A stretch of 64,000 nucleotides of DNA from Ectobius pallidus (GCA_964059195.1 CAXKWD010000003.1:22550606-22614605), one strand, 5' to 3'; positions 47,297-59,090 are shown, numbered from the stretch's first letter. A program made the numbers and translations. Notes: generated by a model not told the origin, from the sequence alone.

Positions 47297-47524
47297 TTTT
47301 TTAGCTTTTAAGTAATTTTTGTTTCACTCCTTTTATGTTTTTATGTTTTTATGTTTTAATGTTTTTGTTTTACTTTCTTTTTTAGTTAAGCACATTATAC
47401 ACTCTATTTCTTTGTCTCTCCTCTTTCTTCACCTTGATATTTTTGAAACGGCACCCGAGCACGAGCAGTCTTGCTCATTCGGGTGTATTACTAAATGTAA
47501 TACCTCTTGTAATATCTCTTGTAA

Positions 47525-47555
<31 letters not shown>

Positions 47556-47556
47556 A
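47297..47556 (+). mobile_element. LINE 3' UTR and (AATA)n tail
   Basis: A T-rich region with TTTTTATG repeats (47330-47365) is followed by GCACCCGAGCACGAGCAG and CTTGTAATAAATAAATAAAT. The (AAAT)n tail ends near 47556. The same tail type ends the LINE relic at 22667. Confidence 0.75.
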
Positions 47557-47655
47557 TGTAAAATAACTCCTACGGGACAAAATTCCGGCACACCGGCGAC
47601 GGTCACATGCCTAAGTTGCAGTATATCACCGTCGTTAAATAATAACCATATACAA
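47557..47655 (+). mobile_element. SINE family I, right part
   Basis: TGTAAAATAACTCCTACGGG, ACAAAATTCCGGCACACCGG, CGACGGTCACATG and CACCGTCGTTAAATAATAAC form the tail of the SINE begun at 46128. The reverse fragment is at 13443-13512. Confidence 0.6.
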
Positions 47656-47810
47656 ACCAACCAATAATTGTTTCTAGTTTTAATTTTTGAGATGGGGTCT
47701 GGTTACCTCTTAATATTTTCATAGGCATACAAAAGCCAAAGCTTAGGTTAAATAATAGTAAACATGAAAATATACTACAATTCTGAATGGTATTTCATAA
47801 TAATTTACAC

Positions 47811-48043
47811 CAGCGTTTCTCAACCTCTTTGAACCCGAGGAACTCTAAAATGTCTAAAAATGTTTACGGACCCTTCATTTTACATCCCATTTTTAAAAGA
47901 AAGCCTATATTCTTAATATTTGGGGTATTAATTATAACGAAATATGTGAAAAAATTTTACTTCTTTACTTTCCACTTGCTTTATGATGTTTTTAAATTAT
48001 GTCTGCGGACCATCTGCACCATACCATAGGTTGAGAAACGCTG
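47811..48043. mobile_element. hAT MITE family H1
   Basis: CAGCGTTTCTCAACCT faces AGGTTGAGAAACGCTG. The target duplication ATTTACAC is perfect (47803-47810 and 48044-48051). 233 bp, with an interior collinear with 33212-33449 in the opposite orientation. Confidence 0.95.
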
Positions 48044-48076
48044 ATTTACACTATCCCTAGTTGTAAACATCCAGAA

Positions 48077-48502
48077 CAGTGGCGTAGGGAAGGGGGAGGT
48101 CCAGAGGGTCCGGACCCCTCCCGAAATCAAAACCTAAAATTCTAGCTCCAATTTGTCAACTATTTAATTATTTTATTTAATAATACAATACTGAACTTGT
48201 AAACGTAGGTCTATTATTTCCACTGTTCCATGTGTTATTTAACTTTTCATATAAATAGTAGTAAGTATTATAACTTAGTTAACGATTTCTTGTTTAAGCT
48301 GCCATATCTTGGAGCACAGTAAACAAATTTGCTAAATAGTTTTTCGCTGTTAAAATAGCATAAAATGTCATTTTCATTAGTTCGATATTTAAAAAATTTC
48401 CGGGGGTGGCCCTCCAACCCCTCCTTCTTGGGGGCATTCCATACACCAAACCCCCCCAGTACTTTCGACCCTCCCAGAAATTATTTTCTAGCTACGCCAC
48501 TG
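48077..48502. mobile_element. hAT MITE family H5 (CAGTGGCGTAG ends)
   Basis: CAGTGGCGTAG faces CTACGCCACTG. The target duplication is ATCCAGAA / ATCTAGAA (7 of 8). G-rich and C-rich subterminal blocks (GGGGGAGGTCCAGAGGGTCC; CCAAACCCCCCC) surround an A+T-rich core. 426 bp, non-coding. Confidence 0.92.
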
Positions 48503-48894
48503 ATCTAGAAGGCTGTTTTCTGAAAGATACTGCTAAAATACTCTTCTTAATTTCTCTTGACTAGAGAGATAGAGAGGCCAAGAACCGCTTGTAGCATCTT
48601 CATGTTGTGAGAAACAATTATCGAAAAATGCTCTGACCCTGAGGCACGCCATGTTCGGCAGCTTCGGGCGTCATGGTAACGCCAATTTCGATGCACATAC
48701 TCGATATACCCATACAATAGGTCGACATGCACTTCGATGCATCGATATTTGCCTCCAGGTTCATAATTCTTCGTGTGAGAAAATAAGCCACCATGAATGG
48801 AATTTTATCTGAACGATAAAATTACAGTAGGCTATGTCCCAAATACAGACGAAACACACGATGGTTCAGAACAAAGGGTTATAGGTAGGCCTAT
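48503..48894. other. Unassigned intronic DNA
   Basis: Nothing recognised. Confidence 0.5.
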
Positions 48895-49295
48895 ACTCAA
48901 CTCTTAATGGCAATAGACAATTCCTAAACAAGCTAAAGGAATATTACTTATTTGATGAAACCCAAAGGTATATTCCCGCGCTTACCTGTGCCCGTTATTC
49001 AACCCCATTCTATGCGAATTCCATCCAATCATCCCTCGCAAATCCTACTTCGCTCAAATCTATCCTAATATTGTCCTCCCACTTACGACTAGGTCTTCCA
49101 AGCGGTCTTTTCCCTTCGCGTATCCCATTCAATATTTCTGAGATATGTCTTTCCTTCCCCATGCGCGCAACATGACCAGCCCATTTCATCCTAAGTGATT
49201 TAATTATCCTTACTATATCCGGTGACGAGTACAGGTTATAAAGCTTGTCGTTATGCAGTTTTCTCCAGTCCCCATTTTCATCTCTCTTAGGCCCT
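48895..49295 (-). mobile_element. LINE 3' fragment, family L, best-preserved copy
   Basis: The minus strand reads PKRDENGDWRKLHNDKLYNL, SSPDIVRIIKSLRMKWAGHV, ARMGKERHISEILNGIREGK, RPLGRPSRKWEDNIRIDL and SEVGFARDDWMEFA, then a stop and a decayed end. This is the extreme C-terminus of a non-LTR retrotransposon RT protein. Only the last part of the frame is broken. Confidence 0.85.
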
Positions 49296-50129
49296 AGCTA
49301 AAAAATTATTTTTAGATATTACGATAAAAATGGATCCTATATAAATAGTAGGAAGCTCTATCTTATTTGAAAGTATTATACCTTACAATGTCTGAGTAGA
49401 TTTATGTAATGTATTACAAATTTTTTTATAAACTATAAACATAGTAAAGTGAAAACTGCATGAAAACGGGGCCCGTTTTCAGTAAAGTAAGCATAATCAG
49501 ATCGATTTGAATTCTCCATGAAAACGTAGTAAACATAAGATCTTGACTTATTTCCTGGACGATCTTCCAGATAAGAAGAGTGGCTTGGAAGAATGAATTA
49601 TTATCAATGACCAGAGATTTATTGATAAATATTTTTGTTAGAAAAAATATGGAATTTCGGTATAAACAGCCATATAGTTTTTAGTTGACGGGCAACACAT
49701 AGAAAGGGTATTGTACCGCAATGCAAATAAGAGGTTTCCTCAACTGACTGGTTAATGGTAGTGTAACTGTAACAACGGAACTGTCTGAAGGAGCATCAGA
49801 TTAAGTTATAATTACAAGCTTGAGAACATCACCACCTCTCAGAGAATGAGCAATTAATATACTCTGCTTTATGTAATTATTCAAGCCAGAACTCTGCATC
49901 TTTCTGAACACTGAGTTATCCAACAAGCTCATAAGGTCGATTTCAATTATTTCAATTGGTGCAAATGGGTCTAAGAACTACTAAATTTAAAAATGACTTG
50001 GTTATAATTTATTTTTATCTTCCCCCTAACCAAATCATCTCTCTTGTGTTTCTAGCTGAGAGAACTTACTTTGCCAACTCAACTTATTGAAGCTAATGAA
50101 ATCAATTTTATTTCACTATTATATTAGAA
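49296..50129. other. Unassigned intronic DNA
   Basis: Nothing recognised. Confidence 0.5.
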
Positions 50130-50340
50130 TGGATTTAAGGGAAGGTGAAGAGTACAGTTATGAAGTTCGTCTTTATGCAGTTTTCTCCAATCCCCATTTT
50201 AGGCCCAATATATTTTTCTAAGCACCCTGTTTTCGAACATTCTCAGATTATGTTCTACCCGATCAGTAAGCGACCATGTCTCACATATAATACAACCGGC
50301 AAGATAAATGTTAGGTGAGACAATAAATAAATGTGTCTTA
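50130..50340 (-). mobile_element. LINE fragment, family L, upstream portion
   Basis: The minus strand encodes shifted pieces equivalent to the GCIICETWSLTDRVEHNLR and FENRVLRK region that precedes KRDENGDWRKLH in family L, then a short join to the GTGAAGAGTACAGTTATGAA segment. Confidence 0.65.
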
Positions 50341-50415
50341 TCAACAGATCACTAGATGTCTTGATCACAGCGAATGATTTAAAACAGCAATTCATAATTT
50401 TAGATATCTTATGTA

Positions 50416-51064
50416 TAGACCTGGGATTTTAAGGCAAAGGCCTATTTTGTTGCTTATGAAATAGCATGAAAATTTTTAAATATGTGGACATTTCATGATA
50501 AATCACTTACATTTATAGAGTTTTTATAGTGCCCTAAAATGCCTATTTGGACCTTTAGAGTCTATTTTACTATTTTAGTGCCTAAAATACCTACTTTGTA
50601 CATTTAAAATAAAATTCAACTTCTCAATCTTATAATAGACATCCCTCAATGAAAAGCAGAACATCAGAGGTGGAGTTTTCACAGAAACTCGATTTTTCCA
50701 AACAATTGTCGCTAAAGGAATGCTGACTGACAGAGGAGGGGGAGGATTGAGGGGGATGGACTACTGTGTCAAATCACCAGTGAAAGAACATCTGTTTAAG
50801 TGAATGCAGTTCGTGATGCCTAACTTTACAGTTAATTCTGTTAAGAATAGGTATACCACGTTTCTTGCAGTAAAAAAATGACCATGTTACAGTTTAAGTT
50901 TGTAAATTTTTGTAATATTTTAAAGTCTATTTTCTATATATTTACACATTTTTTAAAAATATTTTAAGTGCCTATTTTCTCTTTTAAAAGCCTATTTACT
51001 TGTTTTAAAAGCTCATTTTAGGTGCCTAAAACTAATTTTTTTAAAGCCTAAAATCCCAGGTCTA
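50416..51064. mobile_element. hAT MITE family H6 (TAGACCTGGG ends)
   Basis: TAGACCTGGGATTTTAAGG faces CCTAAAATCCCAGGTCTA. The target duplication CTTATGTA is perfect (50408-50415 and 51065-51072). Many TGCCTATTTT and TTTTAAAAGCC-type motifs repeat in both subterminal regions, like transposase-binding repeats. 649 bp, with no transposase. Confidence 0.95.
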
Positions 51065-51072
51065 CTTATGTA

Positions 51073-51694
51073 ATCTTAGAGATCAAACACTTAGAACTGT
51101 GACTGCACCGCTAAGTTCAAGATATTCACCTAATCGTTAATAGAACCGATATCACATTACAAGATGTCGAATGTTTGGAAGCTCGAGGAGAGAAATTAAA
51201 TGTGACATTTATTACTGTGTAAAAGCCAAGTGTTAAATACCATGGCTGTAGCAGAGCAGTAGATATTTTTGAACTGGTTTTCGCAGGCAAATTATTATTA
51301 AGATCGGTGGCAGGTAGTGAGTTCCGGGTTGAGACGACCCCGTGGGAACTCCGCAAGCTGACAAGTCAGCGCCCTGAGCTCGGAGGAACGCGAATCACGA
51401 AGCACCCCGCATACAAGTACACTTTACACCTGAAAATTATCTAAAGGGGATGTACACCTTAAGCTAGTGAAAATTTACTATATCTAGAAAAATAAAATCC
51501 TCTGGATCTGTAAGCCTAATGGGAATGTAAATTGGCATGCAAAATATAAACTATCTGTACAACACTTAGAAAATTTAAAGTATTTGAAAAAAGGAATATA
51601 GGCCTATGTGTTTTAATTATTAAAATTTGTGGAATTTTTGGTTCACCCGAGCAGCGTTTACATGATGAATAAAATCAGGTAAAATGATGTAACA
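51073..51694. other. Unassigned intronic DNA
   Basis: Nothing recognised. TAGGCCTA occurs at 51599. Confidence 0.5.
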
Positions 51695-52409
51695 AAGTGC
51701 CAGAAGGCTTTTGTTTAATCAGTTACAATTGCAATTATGATATGCAGAAATTAAGTTTTTTTAAAAAGATGGATTTCGGAGTTAAGCACCAGATTGATTC
51801 ATTAAGCAGGGCTTACGGAAGAACAAGGGTTCTACAGTAGTTTTTTTTTTTTTTAAATCAGAATAAAATCGTCCAGGATCAACAGAACGATACAGATTTG
51901 TTATGTATTGACAGTCACACACTCACATAAAAATAAAAATAATAAAAAACTTAACAAACTGGCCAGCTACGGGATTTGAATCATGGACCTCCAAAATGCG
52001 AATCCAAGACATTACCATCTCGTCCACCTCGCTCGGCTTAACGGACTAGATTGATACGCGTATGTCAATGAATAGTGTTATTTGTCAGAGCTAACTAAAT
52101 TGCAACTTCCTTGCCGTAGTATATGAACACTGTAAAACAATATGTTGTCATGATAACTGATTTGCATTTGATAAATTCTTTCTAATATACTACAATAAAA
52201 TAGGCACTAAGTTGGGCTTTACTCCGGTACCGGTCAACCGATTTGGTTCAATATCAGTAGGCTTCTTTCCATGGATGTTATAAATGCGTATATACTAAGT
52301 TTCATGAAAATCCGATAAGTGTATTTGAGTTATTGCGCGTACAGACACACGGACGGACAGACATTTTCTCGTCCAGCACACAATCTCATAAAGTACCATT
52401 CTGGCACTT
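51695..52409 (-). mobile_element. TIR element family P, reverse copy interrupted by a SINE
   Basis: AAGTGCCAGAAGG at the left faces CCATTCTGGCACTT at the right. The sequence is collinear with the reverse complement of 5717-6221. The match breaks at about 51828 (after GGCTTACGGAAGAACAAGG) and resumes at about 52045, the gap being a family H SINE. Confidence 0.75.
51830..52045 (-). mobile_element. tRNA-headed SINE family H nested in a family P element
   Basis: The minus-strand head reads CGAGCGAGGTGGACGAGATG (box A-like), then GGTCCATGATTCAAATCCCG (box B-like). The opposite end is a run of T at 51841-51855, which is a poly(A) tail on the minus strand. Related copies are at 62520-62665 and, in part, 33730-33826. 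Confidence 0.7.
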
Positions 52410-53215
52410 AATAATTTAAATATTTAAATTTTGATACAATACTCGTTATGAGAAGTTTTTAACACACAATAAAATATTTAAGATAGAACTTCACAAATAT
52501 TTATTTTATTTTTTCAAACTTCTATATAAAATTTTTCATAAAATCTGTGATGCAAATTATTATATACATTACAGTACAATAATACTGTACATATTACATA
52601 AAACATTTTAGTATATGTTGTTGACATAAGGGAACTATACAAGCACGCAACATTTCAAGAAAATATCTTAAATACTTTTTGAGTTATCATGAAAACCGTT
52701 TGCAAAAATTAAACTTTCGCTCAAAGGCCTCTGCTGCTGTTTAAATGAGTTACATATATTTGTACGTATACTTATTGACTTACCCACATATTATAATTTC
52801 CTGACTTAATAGAATTCTGCTGAATACAATTGGCACGATATAGCTATATCAATCTACTTCACGAGAACATCTCTTAGTATGGAGACATCCGTGCATGCAT
52901 GTTTGACCTTGCCGGTAGCTTTTGCACAAGATACTCACGAAACAATACAACCAACATGCAGCATCGTGATTCCAGCACAATAATATGACCTGAAACTTGC
53001 TAACCTCGATATATTTCTGGATTGCAGTTATCGAAATTAAAATAGGCTAAGCTTACTACTGCACTTTATTGCAGCACTTAAATTACTGATATTAAATTAT
53101 CCTAATATTTGACACCTCTCACATTGCATGGGTGGGAATACCAGATGCGAACAAGTGATACAGTGAATGAAGATGAATACGATGATAAAGGAATGCAAAA
53201 TAGTCCTAAACCTAA
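52410..53215. other. Unassigned intronic DNA
   Basis: Nothing recognised. Confidence 0.5.
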
Positions 53216-53305
53216 TAAAAACTAAACTCCGTGGCGCCACATCCCCTGAGAAACTAGGCCTGCCATACGTCCGCTGCATCATCTACCAGAGGCCGATGGC
53301 AGACA
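53216..53305 (-). mobile_element. SINE family A tail fragment
   Basis: AAACTAAACTCCGTGGCGCC, ACATCCC, GCATCATCTACCAGAGGCCG match the 3' end of family A. A family E SINE begins directly after. Confidence 0.7.
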
Positions 53306-53309
53306 GACA

Positions 53310-53560
53310 AGTTATGTCATTTGGAGCGCACAGTACTTGTCTGTCTGTGAGGTAGACCATTAGAGCAATTAGTCATAGGAGAGAGGTTCCATCTGGCGCT
53401 GTGAATTTAGCTCCGGCTTAGCTCAGTTGGTAGAGCATTGGCGCGAATAGCCAAAGGTCCTGGGTTCAAGTCCCAGTGCCGGAGGAATTTATCTCCTATA
53501 ATATTCTCATGTAGTGTCCAACAGAGACAATAATCTGTGGTTCATGAATGCTCATATATC
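53310..53560 (+). mobile_element. tRNA-headed SINE family E, complete copy
   Basis: A 100 bp leader (GAGGTAGACCATTAGAGCAA, GAGGTTCCATCTGGCGCTGT) precedes a tRNA-like module at 53412-53484. The 3' unit is GGAATTTATCTCC...GTGTCCAACAGAGACAATAA and TTCATGAATGC. The module folds as a cloverleaf: D stem GCTC/GAGC, anticodon stem TTGGC/GCCAA, T stem CTGGG/CCCAG. It has C instead of U at position 33 and a T-T mismatch at the base of the acceptor stem. The formal anticodon is GAA. The same unit recurs at the right edge of the window, so it is a repeat and not a gene. Confidence 0.85.
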
Positions 53561-54016
53561 TATAAAAATGCAAAGATGAAACTGCCCCCGATCACGAGCA
53601 CCTGCACTTAAAGGGCATCATAACTAACTTATGTATCACTCTGTAGGCCTTATCAGTACGTATGCTGAAATATATTTTATTACGAATTTAGGTCAAAATT
53701 CTGTTGAACCTTAACTTTAAACTGCATAAACCAAATCATCCTCGTCTTGATTCCAAGTGTGTTATAACCTGTATTCTTTTTGGTATTTTCCCTGCACGAC
53801 TAGCAATCGTAGCTTCTGAAATATTTATTGATTTCTCAGCGAGGTTTTAAAACAACCGTTCATCGTTTTCTATCCTCTATGACCTGGATTCACATGCAAT
53901 TTATTCATTTTTTTTTATTCCGGCAGTTGTCAGAGACCAATATTTATGTCCGATATGAACTTTTCAGGTGTTGGATTAAAAATAATTTTCATGTGATGTG
54001 AACCTACATTAAAATA
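53561..54016. other. Unassigned intronic DNA
   Basis: Nothing recognised. Confidence 0.5.
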
Positions 54017-54267
54017 AGATGATGATGAAGTGTTCGGCCCGGAGGCCTGTCCTGCCCGGGGACAGAGCTGGGGAGGGGAAAGACCATGGCCAGACCGAGG
54101 GACACTAGGCCGGATTCTTTCGAGTGATGGGAATTAGGACACAACACCCAGTCCTGATCCAGGAAGGAAACTTTAAATCTCTGTAAAATCCCCGACCCGG
54201 ACGCGATTCGAACCCGGACCGACCAAATGGCTGGCAGTCATGCTACCAGCTCAGCCACGGCGGTGAA
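54017..54267 (-). mobile_element. tRNA-headed SINE, another family
   Basis: The minus-strand head is CCGCCGTGGCTGAGCTGGTA (box A) and CCGGGTTCGAATCGCGTCCG (box B). The body is GC-rich, with GGCCAGACCGAGGGACACTA and GGCCCGGAGGCCTG on the plus strand. The tail side is (GAT)n at 54017-54026. Confidence 0.8.
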
Positions 54268-56350
54268 CATATTACAAAATAGAACATCACATTTCTTTTC
54301 ACGATAGTTTTAGAAATCGCCACCTGCAGTTCTTTCGGTAGTTGATTTTTCTGGGACAGTACGGTATCTATCTTTCGAAACTAGATCGTCATTTTTGCTT
54401 CCTCTACCAGTACCATAGGTGTTATAGGCACCTGCATTTGACGCCGCGACTTTTAACACACAAGAGCGTTTTGAGGTTTCCTAAATCCAAATAGGCCTAT
54501 ACTACTTTATATCGGTCTACATGTTTGCCTATGCGTGTGTGTCAATATAGCCTGAGAATGAAAAATCGTATTTGGGTTAATCTTCCAGAAATGTGATACG
54601 AAGGCTGACGACGTCTTACTGTACTTTTAATGCCACTTTACGTTGAGAAATAGGCTATAAATTTTTACATTTTCTAGAAAACCGCTCTATGGATTTAAAT
54701 GGCTTAAATTTTGTAAACAAGGCGCTTATACTAAAAGCTAAAATCTTTATTTAAAACATTTTTTCTTCGAATTTCGGAACCTGCGATCGTCAACTGCTTT
54801 TGTCTAAGATATAAGGTAACGGTTTCATGGCTGCCTGAACCAGCGATTGCCAATTTGCACTCTCATGAAAATAACATAGGTCTATCTACATCATCCTTCA
54901 CAAACTGAGATACATAGCCCACCATGAACAGGATGTGGTATCAGTTAGAATGATCAGTTATCACTTATAACCTTATGACGTATATTAGTGGAAGATGCAG
55001 TGCTGCTATCTGATTCAGAAGTAGCTTTAACAGATGGATATGAAATCAGCGACTGTGTTTCACAATGTTGTTGCAATTCATGCACTTTGTGTAACGGTGT
55101 CTACATTCATGATTGATGGAGGTAATGGACACGAACGACGGAGATGGATCTCGAGCTATTCCACCAATACAACTGTATCACATCATCACGTATTGTGTGT
55201 TCCCATACTCCTCTGATCTCTGAGCCATTTGTTCATTTACATATATTACAAATCACACACGAACTTATCTGCAAGTTTCGAAGATAAATTCTTCCGGGAT
55301 ATCAGATTCCAAAATCATTTTTAAAGCAAGAGAAAGATCCTTAGTTGTAGTCAACTTTTCGTTTCAAAATAAATAGTTTGCCTATCACTGTATACATTGC
55401 ACACATACACATAACATTCCGTAATAATATTTTTCAAGTATGAACTAAATACTAACTAGTTGACCAGTTAAATAAGTAACCAACTTAATTGCAATAAAGA
55501 ATTAAAAGTACATAAAATATACATCTTTCATAACAGCTAGTTTCAATTAATGTGAAAACTAGCTAACTATAATTTATTAACTAACGCTTAGTCTATTAAG
55601 CAACTAACCAGCTCATGGTAGTCAACAACCTGAGAGCTGATCACCATGGTAACATGCATGTTTCCCCTTTTTATTTTCTCTAAGTTACCCATATCATAGG
55701 TGCTATAAGCTTAGGTAGAGGATGTTAAAAAAAAACATGTTCAATACCGTTGATTTCGATCAAAGAAACAGAATAAACATGATACCAGCCGCTCAATCAT
55801 GATACATTTTGTGATTTGATTTCTTAGGTAGAGGAATTATTGTGTTCGACCCAGAAATTCGATGTATCATTTTCAACAAAAACGCGTATTTCGAGATCCC
55901 TTGAATGCTCCGTGTTTATGTATATATATTGTAAGCCATTTAAGGAGGACGAAAAACCCCTGCCTAAAGCCTTACCCAAGTACTTTTTTTTATTATACAG
56001 TCGGTACATATATGCGTTAAATGGAAAAAGAACAAAAATCTTAAGCATACCTAAAAATCTTGAAACATATTAATGAAACGGGATTTCCAAATAAGACTAA
56101 CATCCTATGTTCCCACATGAATATTGCCAATCACCTGTATAGCCTAATACGGATGTGGGCAGTGCAAACATTGACTTTGGTTCCGAAACACCTGTGAACT
56201 CTTTTCACAGCGACCTTGCAGCATTATCTGCATGTTCAGACTTGCAGTGATTCAGGATTCTGTGGATTCCTTCTGTTCCACGCATTCAGCTCTCCACTTA
56301 TTTGCTTGCTTGCAAGACTAAGTATATCCTTAAATATAAGTTCTAGTATA
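54268..56350. other. Unassigned DNA with fragments related to the family E repeat
   Basis: CTTCCTCTACCAGTACCATA (54399), GAAAATCGTATTTGGGTTAA-like sequence (54560) and AAACCGCTCTATGGATTTAA (54678) parallel 59138-59500. A further weak match covers 55690-55920. No gene recognised. Confidence 0.5.
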
Positions 56351-56613
56351 CATAGGCGTAACCAGGCCAACCATATGGGGGGGTTATAACATCCGGGGGT
56401 CTGGGGGGTATTCCATACGCCCCAGGGAGAGGGGGTCCTCCCCCGGAAAATTTTAAAAATTAAGATGCACAATAACGAGTTTTAAGCTTCCCACGCTTTA
56501 TACTCGTAGGCCTATTAAATAATTTATAAGCAGACTTAAAAAATTGTACAATTTCCTTTTTTTTAATCAATGGGGCGGTTCAAACCCCCAAACCCCCCCT
56601 CGTTACGCCTCTG
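56351..56613. mobile_element. hAT-like MITE family H3, short copy
   Basis: CATAGGCGTAACCAGGCC faces CGTTACGCCTCTG. The flanking octamers CTAGTATA and AAAGTATA match at 6 of 8. It contains one CCCCCGGAAAATTTTAAAAA unit, where 38616-39078 has four. Confidence 0.85.
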
Positions 56614-56751
56614 AAAGTATATAATATATGATGAAGTATATCCATAAATATAAGTTAGGCCTATAATATATAATACATGGAATTTTTTTCCTCAACGTAT
56701 TTCAAGACTTTATGGCAATTAATCAATCATGTTTATGCTCTTTATTAGGCT
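56614..56751. other. Unassigned DNA
   Basis: Short A+T-rich spacer. Confidence 0.5.
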
Positions 56752-56940
56752 AAGTGCCAAAATGGTATTTTCTAAGATTGTATGGTGGACGGGAAAATGT
56801 CTGTCCGTCTGTCTGTATGCGTGATAACTGAAATACGCTTTATCAGATTTTCATAAAATTTAGTATACGCACTTATAATGTCCATAGGACGAAGGCTATT
56901 GATTTTGGACCAAATCGGTTGACCAGTACCGATCAATAAA
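56752..56940 (+). mobile_element. TIR element family P, truncated copy
   Basis: TAAGTGCCAAAATGGTATTT, GTCTGTCCGTCTGTCTGTAT, ACGCTTTATCAGATTTTCAT and ACCAAATCGGTTGACCAGTA are present. The match then stops, so the right two thirds are lost. Confidence 0.7.
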
Positions 56941-58088
56941 TAGCAAATAAAGAAAATTAATAGCAAATCATCACTGCCGCGTCAAGTCTAGACAAATGAA
57001 TGTAGAAACCATAGCCTCAGTAGTCTTATCCGGTTTTTGATTTCGAATACTGAGGGCCTTGACAACACTATAATTGATATAAACAATCATCACGTGAAAA
57101 CATCAGTGAGATCTGAGTTTAAAATCCGAATGGAAAATTTCAGTACAGTAGCCGGTTTCCATAAATGATAATTCTAACATGAAGGAAAAAATCATAATAT
57201 TTTACATAAAATATTAAAGAAATGTTTCTCACCTTGAGAACAAAAATTTCAAATAAATTTCTAAGATTTATAATAGTATTTATAATATCCATTAATTGGA
57301 TTGTAGTGGAATTCTCAGCCGTAAGCGTATTTGGTGCGCAATTATTTAAACGGAATAAAAGAACATAAGTGCAGTTGAGACTGTAGAAGACATGTTAGCT
57401 GCTGAGCTACAAGCCACATCGCATTCTATAGCCACAGTATTCCAACAAATATATATATCAACACTGGGAAAGGGGGAAGCCTATCTAAATCCCTTTCCTT
57501 TCAATAATAACTTGATGTTCATCCACGTTTATAAAAATATTTTCCAGGCTGATATTTGATTTTTTCTTGATTTCTTTATATACATGATTTTGTAAAATAT
57601 CAACTGTTTAATGATCTCTCTTTATGTAATCTAATGTGTAGGGTATTTCATAAGTTATTAATCGAACTAAGTTGAACATCATTAGTTTATTATCATTATT
57701 GTTAATAATAATGCTATTTAATTATAATTTCTATTATTATTTCTGTTCTTCTGTGTTTTCAATGTAGCCTGTATTACATAATTTTTCATTTCTTTCCTTA
57801 TCTCATATTATTGTACCCGTATTCAAATTAAAATATTATTGTATTAATTTTGTAAAGGTGTTAGAGTAATGTACTGAAATTATTGTAAAAGAATTATTAG
57901 TACTGTGTAATGTAAATTTCTGTATCTAGTTGAGTGGAATAGAAGGCCTCAATGCCTTAATTCTGCTAGATAAAATAAAACCGTTTATTATTAATATTAT
58001 GAATTATATGCCTAAAGAGAATAGGCCTATGTTTATTGGTAAAGGACTTAAGGAAAATTATTAACATCGCTGTCGTCTTAGACTATTC
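56941..58088. other. Unassigned DNA containing one copy of a dispersed repeat
   Basis: 57088-57230 (CATCACGTGAAAACATCAGT, ACAGTAGCCGGTTTCCAT) matches 61805-61945 at roughly 85% by eye. Weaker similarity lies at 32510-32600. Otherwise nothing recognised. Confidence 0.55.
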
Positions 58089-58320
58089 CAGCGTTTCTCA
58101 ACTTTTTTGAGCCCGAGGACCTCTAAAATGTCAAAAAAAAATTTACGGAGTCCTAATTTTACTTCCCATTTTTAAAAGAAGGCCTATAACGAAATATGTG
58201 AAAAATTTCACTTCTTTACTTTCCATTTGCTTTATTATATTTTTTATTTATGTCTGCGGACCGTCTGCACCATCTTCGCGGACCACCAGTGGTCCGCGGA
58301 CCATAGGTTGAGAAACGCTG
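58089..58320. mobile_element. hAT MITE family H1
   Basis: CAGCGTTTCTCAACTT faces AGGTTGAGAAACGCTG. The target duplication is GACTATTC / GCCTATTC (7 of 8). It carries GGTCCGCGGACC palindromes near the right end. 232 bp. Confidence 0.95.
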
Positions 58321-58520
58321 GCCTATTCTATCAAAACAAACGAAAGGTTTAAATAGTAAACACCGATTTAATGAAAAACCTGAGAAAGTTATCAGTCATG
58401 TTTAAAAGACTCATGCTACAAGTGAACCATCAGTTATGGAACAACAGTATTTTACTAATAACATTCTGCTTAGTTATGTTATGACATGATTACAATAATA
58501 ATATGAATATTATTATTATA
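58321..58520. other. Unassigned DNA
   Basis: Spacer between the MITE and repeat family D. Confidence 0.5.
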
Positions 58521-59036
58521 CAGACCAACAGCCATTTTGGTGCCATAGAATTTATACCTATTCTTGAGTACATTTAGGTCGCTGATGCCAACCGTGTCAT
58601 TAGTTTTGTCCTGTCAGCTTTAGTTTTTGAGATATGGGATTACCATTATGCATGTTATCCCATATTACGTTTGATATAAATATAAAAAAATTGCCTATTT
58701 TTAGCTTCTAAATCATGTGAAGAGGAAAGCAACACACTGACATTACAGTAACAATATAACATGGGATCTTTCAAACAAATGATATTATCATATATTGTAC
58801 GGTTGTTTATGACTTATGAGCTGTCAATCTGAGGGCCAAAAAATAATCCAGCTTTTAGTTTTTCTGTACTTCGTACAGTTTTCATCCTACGTGTCCAAGA
58901 ACCTTCAGTAGCTATATTATCAAGCAAGATTTTGTTTGCGAAAGAGGTTATAAGTTAATGGCACTCTATATAAAAGTAGAGCTGGTAGAAAAAAACTGTT
59001 TACATATTTGGAATAAGCACACTAAGTATACCCAAC
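58521..59036. repeat. Dispersed repeat family D, copy 2
   Basis: Collinear with 29478-30016 (CAACAGCCATTTTGGTGCCA to GGAATAAGCACACTAAGTAT), with small deletions. Confidence 0.8.
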
Positions 59037-59087
59037 ATCCGGTAAAACATCTGAGACACCAAACAAAAAGTTCGTTTTTGTTGGGCT

Positions 59088-59090
59088 GTG

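Noticed and set aside
53412..53484. Cloverleaf-forming sequence with formal anticodon GAA, a possible tRNA-Phe gene
   Set aside because: C at position 33, a mismatch in the acceptor stem, and the same unit with leader and tail repeated at 63536 and 63800 show a SINE head.
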